Source of the DNA: Streptomyces avermitilis MA-4680 = NBRC 14893
GTDB taxonomy: Bacteria; Actinomycetota; Actinomycetes; Streptomycetales; Streptomycetaceae
Direction of reading: 5' to 3'
NCBI RefSeq assembly: GCF_000009765.2
Contig: NC_003155.5
Location: forward strand, 7,626,001 to 7,690,000
DNA: 64,000 nt
Part shown: piece after piece, positions 23,923 through 32,292 of the stretch
Numbering within the stretch: the stretch's first letter is position 1
How the letters are laid out: each line of letters starts with the position of its first letter
The notes under the pieces: model-generated
What the model saw: only the letters and a program-made list of their open reading frames with translations
Databases searched by the model: none
Told to the model about the DNA's origin: nothing
Translations under genes and position numbers: made by a program

Positions 23923-25035
23923 ATGTCTCGTCGAACCGCTCTCGCCCTGGGCGCCACCCTGGCGCTCGGCGCCGGACTCGCCGTCCTCCCCACCCAGGCC
24001 CAGGCGGCGACCGTCGTCGTCAGCACCACGGCTGATCTCACCAGCGCCATCAAGAACGCCACCGCCGGTACCGTCATCCAGGTGCGCGGCGGCACGTACT
24101 ACCCGACGGCGACCCTCCAGTCGACCGCCAACGGCACCTCGTCGAGCCCGGTCACCCTCCAGGCGTACGGCTCGGAGACGGTGAAGATCGACGGGTCGTC
24201 GCTGCCCGCCGGCGACTGGATCTTCAAGCTGACCGCCGACTACTGGAACGTCTCCAACATCACCTTCCAGAACTCCCCGGACAGCGCCGTCGTCTGCCAG
24301 TCCTGCACCGGCACGAACTGGAACAACATCAAGACCATCAACGGCGGCGACTCCGGCTTCACCCTCACCGGCGACGGCACCGTCAACAACACGGTCAGGA
24401 ACATCGACTCGTACGGCCACTACGACGCCGCCACCCATGGCGAGAACGCGGACGGCGTGGCCGTGAAGTTCGGCTCCGGCACCGGCAACCTGATCACCGG
24501 CGCCCGCCTGTACAACAACTCGGACGACGGCATCGACTTCTGGTCCTTCTCCTCGACCGTCACCATCGAGCACACCTGGTCCTTCGGCAACGGCAAGAAC
24601 CGCTGGGGCGACTCGGCCTTCGCGGGCGACGGCAACGGCTACAAGCTGGGCGGCGACGGCGAGGTCGTCGCGCATGTCGTCAACAACTCCGCCGCCTGGG
24701 ACGACGCCGGCAGCGGCTTCACCGAGAACTCCAACACCGGCGCGATCGTCATCAACCGCACCACCGCCTACGCCAACGGCAAGTACGGCTACTACTTCGC
24801 CACCAGCTCCGCGAAGCTCGGCAAGAACCTGGCGGTGAGCAACGGGTCCGCGGCGGTCTCCAAGGGCTCCTCGGTCACGTCCTCCGGCAACAACTGGGAC
24901 TCGGGCATCGCCACGCCGTCCTTCATCTCCACGGACGCGACGACGACGTACAACTCCCGCCAGTCGAACGGCGCGCTGCCGACGACGACGTTCCTGACGA
25001 CGGGGAGCACGACGATCGGGGCGACGATGAACTAG
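23923..25035 (+). CDS. Secreted PL9-like pectate lyase, copy 1
   Basis: Extracellular right-handed beta-helix protein of 370 aa. After AAAGGA, an ATG begins a signal peptide (SRRTALALGATLALGAGLAVLPTQAQA) with cleavage after AQA (about residue 29). The sequence matches family 9 pectate lyases: ATAGTVIQVRGGTYYPTATL, GDSGFTLTGDG, ENADGVAVKFGSGTGN, ARLYNNSDDGIDFW and GDGNGYKLGG, which contain the calcium-binding aspartates and the catalytic lysine (GNGYKLGG). A closely related gene lies at 29170-30327. The stop codon lies in a 9-base tandem repeat. Confidence 0.88.
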   Translation: MSRRTALALGATLALGAGLAVLPTQAQAATVVVSTTADLTSAIKNATAGTVIQVRGGTYYPTATLQSTANGTSSSPVTLQAYGSETVKIDGSSLPAGDWIFKLTADYWNVSNITFQNSPDSAVVCQSCTGTNWNNIKTINGGDSGFTLTGDGTVNNTVRNIDSYGHYDAATHGENADGVAVKFGSGTGNLITGARLYNNSDDGIDFWSFSSTVTIEHTWSFGNGKNRWGDSAFAGDGNGYKLGGDGEVVAHVVNNSAAWDDAGSGFTENSNTGAIVINRTTAYANGKYGYYFATSSAKLGKNLAVSNGSAAVSKGSSVTSSGNNWDSGIATPSFISTDATTTYNSRQSNGALPTTTFLTTGSTTIGATMN

Positions 25036-25062
25036 GTGAACTAGGTGAACTAGGTGAACTGG
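25028..25062 (+). repeat. 9-bp tandem repeat across the PL9 stop codon
   Basis: TGAACTAGG is repeated three times with a partial fourth copy, starting within the last codons of the lyase. Each unit brings a TAG in the reading frame, so the stop is repeated. Confidence 0.9.
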
Positions 25063-25079
25063 TCGTCAGCAACCGCTCC

Positions 25080-25114
25080 GTGCGGGAAGCGGCACGGCCG
25101 GCCGCTTCCCGCAC
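25080..25114. terminator. Bidirectional hairpin terminator
   Basis: Perfect inverted repeat with 14-base arms (GTGCGGGAAGCGGC and its complement) and a 7-base loop, between the plus-strand PL9 gene and the convergent minus-strand small membrane protein gene. Confidence 0.75.
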
Positions 25115-25126
25115 GCCGACGGACGC

Positions 25127-25465
25127 TCAGCCCAAGTGCCACAGGGCGTACGCCACCACGCACAGGATCACACCCGCGAACGCCATCAGCGCGCCCAGGA
25201 ACCGGAGATAGCCGGGAGTCGCGAAAACAGTGGGCGACCCGCCCAGGCGACCCATCGCCGCCCAGCTCTCCTCATTCCTACGGCGAATCCGCTCGGCGCG
25301 CCGGGTGGTGATCCCGCGCACGTCGAACGCCCAACTCACCCCGCACCAGAAGGCGACCAGGCCGCCCGACAGGAAGACGGCGAGGACGACCGGCGAGGGG
25401 CCGTTCGATCCCGCGGCGAGGTGGAGTCCCTCAGTCAATTTTCCGTTCCCTTCGTGCAGGACCAT
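25127..25465 (-). CDS. Small hypothetical membrane protein
   Basis: Protein of 112 aa from the ATG opening MVLHEGNGK; a TTG 33 bases further upstream is an alternative. Two hydrophobic segments are visible, VVLAVFLSGGLVAFWCGVSWAF (about residues 26-47) and FLGALMAFAGVILCVVAYALW (about 89-109), joined by a basic loop with TTRRAERIRRRNEESW. This two-helix layout with a basic cytoplasmic loop is common among uncharacterised Streptomyces membrane proteins. No function can be given. It converges with the PL9 gene and shares its terminator. Confidence 0.65.
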   Translation of the reverse strand: MVLHEGNGKLTEGLHLAAGSNGPSPVVLAVFLSGGLVAFWCGVSWAFDVRGITTRRAERIRRRNEESWAAMGRLGGSPTVFATPGYLRFLGALMAFAGVILCVVAYALWHLG

Positions 25466-25722
25466 GCCGTCGCCGAGGTCATCGCCCCTGCGGTGCAACC
25501 CGCCTGACGCATCGTTCGCATGTGCGTTCCGACCCTAGGAGAACCGGTTCAAGAGAAGGTCAAGACGGCGTCAGTCGCGGGCAATGCGTCCCAGGAGGTG
25601 CTTCCTGTGCGTGAGATATCGATCGGATAAAGCCTCTCGCGCCGCGTGCGTGATGCGCGTAGACAGTCTCTGACCTGGTGCGGAATGACCTGGTTACCAA
25701 CCCTCCCAGATCCGGAGAACCC

Positions 25723-26517
25723 ATGCGGAAGTCCCTCAGAGCGGCTGCCATCGGCGCCGCTTGTGCCGTCGCCGGTGCCGCCCTGTACGGCACCGGCGTC
25801 GCCACCGCCGGCCAGTCGACGGCGAACTCGACCCATGAGCCCTACAACATCGGGCTCCTGGTCAAGGACATCGACACCTACTACGGCGCCACGCTCGACA
25901 GCAACGGCGTGTACCAGGCGTCCAAGGACAGCCAGTACGCCAAGGACCTGGCGCGCCTGGAGTCGGGCGCCAAGCGCTACATCGACAAGGCGGCGCACAA
26001 GGCGAAGCGCCACGGAGACAAGCCCGCGGTCGTCTTCGACATCGACGACACGCTGCTGCTCTCCCTCGACTACGAGAAGAAGACCAACTACACGTACAAC
26101 TCGACCACGTGGGCCGACTACGTGGCCAAGGCCGACCGCCCGGCCGTCTTCGGCACCCCCGAACTCGTCGCGTACGCCAAGTCCAAGGGCGTCGAGGTCT
26201 TCTACAACTCGGGCCTGAAGGAGTCGCAGCGCGTCTCCGCGGTCGCGAACCTGAAGAAGGTCGGCGCCGACATCAACCTCGACGCCGACCACATGTTCCT
26301 CAAGGACGCGGCCAACCCGCCGGCGTACCTGAGCGCCTGCGCCACCGCCGCCGCCTGGAACTGCACGACCGTGCAGTACAAGTCCGGCACCCGCAAGCAC
26401 ATCGAGTCCCTCGGGTACGACATCGTCGCCAACTTCGGCGACCAGTACTCGGACCTCGAGGGCGGCTACGCCGACAAGACGTACAAGCTCCCGAACCCGA
26501 CGTACTTCGTGAGCTGA
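25723..26517 (+). CDS. Secreted acid phosphatase, HAD superfamily IIIB
   Basis: Extracytoplasmic phosphatase of 264 aa. The N-terminal leader RKSLRAAAIGAACAVAGAALYGTGVATAG is a signal peptide. HAD motif I is VVFDIDDTLLLS (nucleophile Asp and acid/base Asp, about residues 105-116), motif II is in VFYNSG, a Lys lies in KSGTRKHIE, and motif IV is NFGDQYSDLEGG. This pattern is that of plant-type/class B acid phosphatases (subfamily IIIB), which release phosphate from organic phosphomonoesters. Start follows GGAGAAC. The 257-base gap upstream has no gene. It stands alone with its own terminator, within the pectinase island but not obviously linked to it. Confidence 0.88.
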   Translation: MRKSLRAAAIGAACAVAGAALYGTGVATAGQSTANSTHEPYNIGLLVKDIDTYYGATLDSNGVYQASKDSQYAKDLARLESGAKRYIDKAAHKAKRHGDKPAVVFDIDDTLLLSLDYEKKTNYTYNSTTWADYVAKADRPAVFGTPELVAYAKSKGVEVFYNSGLKESQRVSAVANLKKVGADINLDADHMFLKDAANPPAYLSACATAAAWNCTTVQYKSGTRKHIESLGYDIVANFGDQYSDLEGGYADKTYKLPNPTYFVS

Positions 26518-26562
26518 GGTCCGTCTCCGGACCGGTCCTGCTCACAGGAACGACGCCAGGCC

Positions 26563-26590
26563 GACCGCCGCTTCGCAGGAAGCGGCGGTC
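26563..26590 (+). terminator. Hairpin terminator after acid phosphatase
   Basis: Perfect 12-base arms GACCGCCGCTTC / GAAGCGGCGGTC around a GCAG loop, followed by TTGTCGT, 46 bases after the stop. Confidence 0.75.
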
Positions 26591-26720
26591 TTGTCGTACC
26601 TGGGCTCTCATGATCACCTTCGATGGGACACATGTTCTAATGGACCGGTTTTCGGCATGAACGCACCGGCCCGGCGCAGGAGTCGCTCGCTCCGCTCCTG
26701 CCCCGGGCCGTGACCGGCCG

Positions 26721-28928
26721 CTAGTTTGCGCGCACGGGCCTGACCGACTCCAGCGTCGGTGTCACCGGCTCGATCGTTCCGTCGGCCGCGAAGGTCATCC
26801 GGTCGATGGTCGTCTCCCGGTGCGTGCCGTCCCCGCCCGCCTTCCCGGGACCGCTCAGGGCGAACCGGTGGTAGACGATGTACCAGTCGTCCGTGCCGGG
26901 CACGTTCACCACCGAGTGGTGACCGGTCCCCTTGATGCCGTACTCGGGGCGCTTGGACAGGATCGTGCCCCGCTTGGTCCACGGGCCGAGCGGGGACGGT
27001 CCGGTCGCGTAGGAGACGTGGTAGTTCTCGCTGCCGGTGTCGTCCTCGGACCACATGAAGTAGTACGTCCCCTGCCGCTCGACCACGAAGGATCCCTCGC
27101 GGAAGTCCGGCTGGGTGATGTCCTTCACCTTCGTCGCGTCGTACGACACCATGTCGTCGTTCAGCGGCACGACGTACCCGTGTCCGTTGCCCCAGTAGAG
27201 ATACGACGTGCCGTCGTCGTCCGTGAACACCGCCGGGTCGATCATCTGGCCCGCCAACTTCCCCTTGGCGACCAGGGGCTTGCCCAGTGCGTCCTTGAAG
27301 GGGCCCGCCGGGGAGTCGGCCACCGCCACGCCGATCTGCTGCTCCGCGCAGAAGTAGAAGTAGTACTTCCCGTCGCGCTCGGCGATCGCCGGGGCCCAGG
27401 CGTTCTTGTCCGCCCACGTCACATCAGGCCCCAGGTCGAGGATCACGCCGTGGTCCTTCCAGTGGACCAGGTCCTTCGACGAGAACGCCTTGAACCGTGT
27501 GCCGCTCCAGCCGGGGAAGCCGTCCGTGGTCGGGTAGATCCAGTAACGGCCGTCCAGGTACTGGATGTCGGGGTCCGCGTACAGCCCGGGCAGGACCGGG
27601 CTGCGGGTCGGTACCGCCTCGACGGTCCAGGTGCGCCTCGTGCCGTCCGCCGCCGTCACCGTGTACGTCTGCGGCCTGCGGAAATCGCGCCGCGTACCGG
27701 AGCGCGGGCTCAGGGTCGCGCCCGCGCCGACGGCCAGGGCCGGGGCCAGTCTCCGCAGGTCCGCGTCCGGCTTCATCGGCAGCACGACCTTCGCGGTGTC
27801 CTCGGAGACGACCGCGTACCCCTTCTGCCCCTTCGCCGTCGCGTCCACCACCGAGGTGCCGCTCACCGGGTACGCGGCCAGGAGCCGGTCGTACTCGGCC
27901 CGCGTCACGGGCATGACCGTCCCGTGCCGCGGGCTCGCGGGCAGCTGGTAGTCCGTCGACATGGTCCACTCGCCCGAGTCGAGGTCGGTCGTCTCGAAGG
28001 GGACGTAACCGCGGCCGCCGTACTCGTCGATGAACAGGTACCACTTGTTCTCGGTGTTGGACTTGAAGACCGTGGGGCCCTCACCCCGGTCGATCGAACC
28101 GCTGCCGATGCAGTCGGAGACGAAGTCGTACGTCGGGTCCGTGAGCGACGTCGACTTCTCGCCGGTGATGAACTTCGAACAGGGGCTGGACGAGCTCGGG
28201 TCGCGCTCGTCCTTGGTGTAGCGGTAGTAACTGCCCTTGTGCTTGATGACGGTCGAGTCGATCACCGAGTAGCCCGGGTCGTCCCAGACCTTCGGCTCGC
28301 TGAAGGTGCGGAAGTCCTTCGTGGTCGCGTACAGCATCTTGTTGTACGTCGAGCCCGTGTGGTCGGGGTCGTCGTCCGCGTAGAGCTTCGACGCCCAGAA
28401 GACGACGTACGCGCCCAGCGTGTCGTCCCAATAGGCCTCCGGCGCCCAGGTGTTGCCCGCGTTGCCGGGGGCGACCCGCACCAGCCGCTGGTCGGTCCAG
28501 TGGACCAGATCGGTGGACTCCCAGATCATGATGGACCTGCTGCCGTGCCGCTGGACCTGGTCCCAGCTGCCGCTGCTGTTCCGGTACATCTTCAGGTCGG
28601 TCGCGATCAGGAAGAACTTGTCACCCTTGGGGGAGCGGATCACGAACGGGTCGCGCAGCCCCTTCTCGCCCAGGTCCGAGGTGAGGACGGGCTTTCCCGC
28701 GTTCAACTCCCGCCAGTGCAACGGGTCGTTGCCGCGGCTGAGGGCGTAGCGGATCTGCTCGCCGTCGGCGGTGCCCTCCCCGGTGAAGTAGGCGAAGAGA
28801 TAGCCGGCGTACTTGGCGGCGTTCACGTGGGGTGCTCCGGACTGTGCGGCGGGGCTGGGCGGCGCGGCGAGCAGGCCCAGCAGCAGAGCGAGGAGAGGCA
28901 CCAGGAGTGTGCGGGCGGTGCGGCGCAT
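26721..28928 (-). CDS. Secreted two-domain GH43 enzyme (arabinan-degrading type)
   Basis: Extracellular glycosidase of 735 aa. A signal peptide (RTARTLLVPLLALLLGLLAAPPSPAAQ) is followed by one GH43 five-bladed propeller (about residues 40-345): base Asp in GLRDPFVI, modulating Asp in VIDSTVIKHKG, acid Glu in RGEGPTVFKS. An Ig-like linker (about 355-430) leads to a second propeller (about 435-725) with LYADPDIQYLDG, QMIDPAVFTDDDG and DFREGSFVVERQG, so both catalytic triads are complete. Such tandem GH43 proteins act on arabinan or other arabinose/galactose side chains of pectin; exact specificity is not readable. It lies on the opposite strand between the two PL9 genes. Confidence 0.88.
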   Translation of the reverse strand: MRRTARTLLVPLLALLLGLLAAPPSPAAQSGAPHVNAAKYAGYLFAYFTGEGTADGEQIRYALSRGNDPLHWRELNAGKPVLTSDLGEKGLRDPFVIRSPKGDKFFLIATDLKMYRNSSGSWDQVQRHGSRSIMIWESTDLVHWTDQRLVRVAPGNAGNTWAPEAYWDDTLGAYVVFWASKLYADDDPDHTGSTYNKMLYATTKDFRTFSEPKVWDDPGYSVIDSTVIKHKGSYYRYTKDERDPSSSSPCSKFITGEKSTSLTDPTYDFVSDCIGSGSIDRGEGPTVFKSNTENKWYLFIDEYGGRGYVPFETTDLDSGEWTMSTDYQLPASPRHGTVMPVTRAEYDRLLAAYPVSGTSVVDATAKGQKGYAVVSEDTAKVVLPMKPDADLRRLAPALAVGAGATLSPRSGTRRDFRRPQTYTVTAADGTRRTWTVEAVPTRSPVLPGLYADPDIQYLDGRYWIYPTTDGFPGWSGTRFKAFSSKDLVHWKDHGVILDLGPDVTWADKNAWAPAIAERDGKYYFYFCAEQQIGVAVADSPAGPFKDALGKPLVAKGKLAGQMIDPAVFTDDDGTSYLYWGNGHGYVVPLNDDMVSYDATKVKDITQPDFREGSFVVERQGTYYFMWSEDDTGSENYHVSYATGPSPLGPWTKRGTILSKRPEYGIKGTGHHSVVNVPGTDDWYIVYHRFALSGPGKAGGDGTHRETTIDRMTFAADGTIEPVTPTLESVRPVRAN

Positions 28929-29032
28929 GAAACATCCTGTGGGGGTCTGGTGGATTCTGTTGGATGAGCTGTCCTCGGAGTGTCACCAGTGGGGGACGGT
29001 GCGTCAATCGGTGTGCGTGGGGCGCCCCGGAG

Positions 29033-29043
29033 CGAAAATTTCG
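29033..29043 (+). promoter_or_regulatory. CGAAA-A-TTTCG palindrome upstream of second PL9 gene
   Basis: Perfect 5-base arms around one base, followed by ATCGCTTTCG, in the 241-base region between the divergent GH43 and PL9 genes. GAAA-N-TTTC palindromes occur before Streptomyces xylanase genes (from memory); a regulatory role here is only a suggestion. Confidence 0.3.
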
Positions 29044-29169
29044 ATCGCTTTCGTCCGGACCACGGCAACCCTTTCCGGCAGTGGCGGCGACCAGGAGTCA
29101 GAAGCGGGCCGGGGCGGCCCCTCCGGCCCGTTTCGCTTCCCCTGTCTCCCCCGGAAAGGAACCACCCCT

Positions 29170-30327
29170 GTGCGCCAGAGCACCGGACGCCACCGCAGAA
29201 CCCGCACGCTCTCGATCGCCGCCGCGGTGGCCGTCGCCGCGGGGGCGGGTGGCGTCTGCCTCGGCCTGTCGGACAACGGATCGGCGCAGGCCGCCTCCAC
29301 CACGGTCACGGTCTCCACCACCGCCCAGCTCCAGTCGGCCGTCGCGAACGCCGCCGCAGGCACCGTCATCCAGGTGCGCGCCGGCACCTACTACCCGACG
29401 GCCACCCTCAAGTCCACGGCCGACGGCACCAGTTCGGCGCGGATCACCCTCCAGGCGTACGGCAGTGAGAAGGTGAAGATCGACGGCTCCAAGCTCCCCG
29501 CCGGCTCCTGGCTCGCCGGTGTCTACGGCGACTACTGGACCGTCCAGAACATCACCTGGCAGAACTCGCCCGCCCAGGGCTTCGTCGTCACCTCGTCGGC
29601 CGGCGGCGTCTTCAAGAACCTCGTCACCGCGAACAACGGCGACTCCGGCTTCACCCTCCGCGGCGACGGCACGACGAACAACCTCGTGCAGAACCTGGAC
29701 AGTTACGGCAACTACGATGCCGCCGGGCACGGACAGAACGCCGACGGCATCGCCATCAAGTTCGGCTCCGGCACCGGCAACAAGGTCACCGGGGCGCGCC
29801 TGTACAACAACTCGGACGACGGCCTCGACCTCTGGCAGTTCTCCTCGCCCGTCACCATCGAGCACTCCTGGTCCTACGGCAACGGCAAGAACCGCTGGAG
29901 CGACTCGGCCTTCGAGGGCAACGGCAACGGCTTCAAGCTGGGCGGCGGAGGCGTCACCGTCGCCCACGTCGTGAACAACAACGCGGCCTGGGACAACACC
30001 CTGAACGGCTTCACCGAGAACTCCAACACCGGTGCCGTCCTGCTCAACCGCAACACCGCGTACGCCAACACCGAGGTCGGCTTCTACTTCGCCACCGGCA
30101 AGGCGCGGCTCGCCAAGAACCTCGCGGTGAGCAACAAGGGCGGCCTGGACAAGCTCGGCTCGTCCACGGTGTCCGCGGGCAACAACTGGGACAGCGGCGT
30201 CTCCACGCCGTCCCTCAAGTCCACGGACGCGTCGACGGCGTACGGGGCCCGCTCGTCGAGCGGCTCGCTGCCCTCGACGACGTTTCTCACGACCGGCTCC
30301 ACGACGATCGGCTCCACGATGAACTAG
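29170..30327 (+). CDS. Secreted PL9-like pectate lyase, copy 2
   Basis: Extracellular beta-helix lyase of 385 aa, GTG start behind AAAGGA, signal peptide ending at GSAQAAS (about residue 41). It repeats the landmarks of the first copy: GTVIQVRAGTYYPTATL, GDSGFTLRGDG, QNADGIAIKFGSGTGN, ARLYNNSDDGLDLW and GNGNGFKLGG, and ends with nearly the same TTFLTTGSTTIGSTMN. The duplication is older than that of the pectinesterases, since the middle of the proteins differs more. It is transcribed divergently from the GH43 gene and followed by a strong terminator. Confidence 0.88.
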   Translation: MRQSTGRHRRTRTLSIAAAVAVAAGAGGVCLGLSDNGSAQAASTTVTVSTTAQLQSAVANAAAGTVIQVRAGTYYPTATLKSTADGTSSARITLQAYGSEKVKIDGSKLPAGSWLAGVYGDYWTVQNITWQNSPAQGFVVTSSAGGVFKNLVTANNGDSGFTLRGDGTTNNLVQNLDSYGNYDAAGHGQNADGIAIKFGSGTGNKVTGARLYNNSDDGLDLWQFSSPVTIEHSWSYGNGKNRWSDSAFEGNGNGFKLGGGGVTVAHVVNNNAAWDNTLNGFTENSNTGAVLLNRNTAYANTEVGFYFATGKARLAKNLAVSNKGGLDKLGSSTVSAGNNWDSGVSTPSLKSTDASTAYGARSSSGSLPSTTFLTTGSTTIGSTMN

Positions 30328-30343
30328 CCCGGCCGAAGAGCGC

Positions 30344-30379
30344 GAACGCCCCCGCCGGTCGTCACCGGCGGGGGCGTTC
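30344..30379 (+). terminator. Hairpin terminator after second PL9 gene
   Basis: Perfect arms GAACGCCCCCGCCGGT / ACCGGCGGGGGCGTTC with a short CGTC loop, 16 bases after the stop. It may serve the convergent PL3 gene as well. Confidence 0.8.
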
Positions 30380-30495
30380 CTCTGACTGGCCGAGGGGGGC
30401 TCAGGCCAGCAGATCCATGGTGTCCGTCTTCCGCACACTGGAAGGGACGTCGAAAACGAACATGTGGTTGTTTCCCCGGTACGAATCCGTCGGTG

Positions 30496-31326
30496 TCACT
30501 CGTAGCTGACGTCGGACGTCTTGAACTTGCAGCTGGTGCCGTCCGGGCCGCTGCCCAGCTCGGTCGGCTCCTTGCCGGTGTTGTTGCCCTTGAAGCGGAC
30601 GCACGGCTTGATCTTCTTCTTGGTGTCGCCGTGGATGCGGATCCTGGACAGCGTCGCCGTGTCCCCGTAGTTGGAGTTGATGCCGACGAGCGCCTTGCCC
30701 GGCGCGGTCGCGTCGATGTCGCTGAGCACGACCGTGCGCTTGTACTGCGTCTTGCAGTTGCCGCAGGAGCGCACCAGCTTGCCGAAGTTCTCCACCTGGA
30801 AGCCGGTCACGGTCAGCGTGCCGGCCCCGTTGAACTGGAGCACCTTGTCGGAGGCCGACTTCGCGCCGCCGCCGATCACCTTGTACGTCGCCGACGAGGA
30901 CTTGCTCTTGAAGCTCGCCGCGTCCTCGCCGACGTCCAGCCACCACACGTTCTGCAGCGTGCAACTGCCCAGGCAGTGGACGCCGTCCGCGGCCGGGGTA
31001 CCGATGATCACGTTCTTCAGGACCGCACCGTCCTCGAGCTCGAAGAGCGGGCCCTGGTCCTCGGACTGGTCGGCCGTCCCGAGGTCCCCGCTCCCGGAGA
31101 ACTTCTTCAGCTTGCCGTCGTACGTGCCCGACACCTCGATCGTCGACGACACGGCCTTGCTGCCCGTGGCCTCGGGCCAGGACGTCGCGGCGCCCGCGGA
31201 GGACAGCAGCGACGTCGTGACGAGCGCCCCCGCGGTGAGGCCGAGGGCGGCGGCCGAACCGATCACCGCCCGCCGCTTGGTGACCCGGCGGCGGTGGCGG
31301 ACGCGCTGTTCAGATGGTGCAGTCAT
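30496..31326 (-). CDS. Secreted pectate lyase (PL3)
   Basis: Extracellular lyase of 276 aa with the PL3 small beta-helix. The ATG chosen opens MTAPSEQRVRHRRRVTKRR, a very basic front followed by a hydrophobic core and cleavage after SSAGA (about residue 45). PL3 landmarks are DQGPLFELEDGAVLKNVIIG, ADGVHCLGSCTLQNVWWLDVGEDAASFK with the calcium-binding acids and paired cysteines, GGGAKSASDKVLQFNG and the basic patch CKTQYKRTVVL. The even number of cysteines fits a secreted disulfide-bonded enzyme. It converges with the second PL9 gene. Confidence 0.9.
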   Translation of the reverse strand: MTAPSEQRVRHRRRVTKRRAVIGSAAALGLTAGALVTTSLLSSAGAATSWPEATGSKAVSSTIEVSGTYDGKLKKFSGSGDLGTADQSEDQGPLFELEDGAVLKNVIIGTPAADGVHCLGSCTLQNVWWLDVGEDAASFKSKSSSATYKVIGGGAKSASDKVLQFNGAGTLTVTGFQVENFGKLVRSCGNCKTQYKRTVVLSDIDATAPGKALVGINSNYGDTATLSRIRIHGDTKKKIKPCVRFKGNNTGKEPTELGSGPDGTSCKFKTSDVSYE

Positions 31327-31425
31327 GTACCGATTCCTTGTGTGGCAGGACGTTCTTGCGTCTTCTGGTCGCCACTGGTGAGGAAAGGGTTGCCGGGTCC
31401 GCGGATCTTTCTTCACGGACGTTCG

Positions 31426-32292
31426 CTACGAGTCGCCGTCGTCGGTGACCCGGGCCGCGAAGTCACCACGCACGGCGGACCGTCCGCCGTCCTTGGCGGT
31501 GGCCGTCGCCGAGTAGCTGTCGTCCTTCGCGTCCCGGCCGCCGCGGTCGTGGTCGTACTGGCCCGCGAACACCCACTCGCCCGGCCAGACCGTGTGGTCC
31601 GGCTTGAGCACCCAGGTGTAGACGAGGAAGCCGCCCTTCTCGACGACCGTCGTCGTGAAGTCGTCCTCGGGCAGCGAACGCCAGGCACCCGCGTCGGTGA
31701 CCCCGCCGGACTGCCTGATCTTCAACCGGACGGTGAGCGACGTGAGTTGCTCGCTCGTCTTCAGGGTCACATTGCTCTGTGCCCAGAAGTCGTTGCTGTG
31801 CGGGTCGACCGAGCCGTCGGACCAGACAGGGCCGTCCGTGTCGCCCTTGGCGGGCGGCCGGTCGGTGGCGGCGGAGCTCTCGGACGTCGGGGTCCCCGAG
31901 GGCGGCGAACTCGGCTTCCCGGACGGCTTCGACGTACCGGATCGGTGGGTGGGGTCCGGGGCGAGAGGCGCCCGGCTCGTCGCGTCCGGCGTCGGATCGG
32001 GGGTCGGCGAGACCGCGACGGTCTGCTGCGGCGGGGTGTCGTCCTTCACCGCCGAGGCGACCGCGTAGCCGCCCACCGCGAGAACACCCGCGACCGCGGC
32101 GGTGGCACCCACGACCCGTGCCCAGCCGAGCAGGGGCGGGCGCGCCGCGCGCGGCGCGGGCCGCCGCTCGCCGGCTCCCGCCATCCCGCGCTCCACCCGG
32201 GCCAGGATGCGTGCGCGGTCGGGCTCGTGCGCCTCGGCCGCCTCACGCAGCCCGGCGCGCAGCTCGTCGTGCACGTCCTGCCCCTTCCTCAT
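31426..32292 (-). CDS. Membrane protein coupled to sigma factor, possible anti-sigma
   Basis: Protein of 288 aa whose ATG overlaps the stop of the sigma factor gene by 4 bases. It has a charged cytoplasmic N-terminus of about 50 residues (DVHDELRAGLREAAEAHEPDRARILARVERG), one membrane helix VVGATAAVAGVLAVGGYAVASAV (about 58-80), a long Pro/Ser/Thr-rich outer linker (about 85-150) and a beta-rich outer domain with DFWAQSNVTLKTSEQLTSL and PGEWVFAGQYDH. No zinc-finger HxxxCxxC motif is present, so it is not a standard anti-sigma protein, but coupling and layout suggest it regulates the sigma factor from the membrane. Confidence 0.75.
   Translation of the reverse strand: MRKGQDVHDELRAGLREAAEAHEPDRARILARVERGMAGAGERRPAPRAARPPLLGWARVVGATAAVAGVLAVGGYAVASAVKDDTPPQQTVAVSPTPDPTPDATSRAPLAPDPTHRSGTSKPSGKPSSPPSGTPTSESSAATDRPPAKGDTDGPVWSDGSVDPHSNDFWAQSNVTLKTSEQLTSLTVRLKIRQSGGVTDAGAWRSLPEDDFTTTVVEKGGFLVYTWVLKPDHTVWPGEWVFAGQYDHDRGGRDAKDDSYSATATAKDGGRSAVRGDFAARVTDDGDS

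Noticed and set aside
25499..25722. Small gene before the acid phosphatase
   Set aside because: No frame with a plausible start, ribosome site and actinomycete codon bias; treated as a promoter region.
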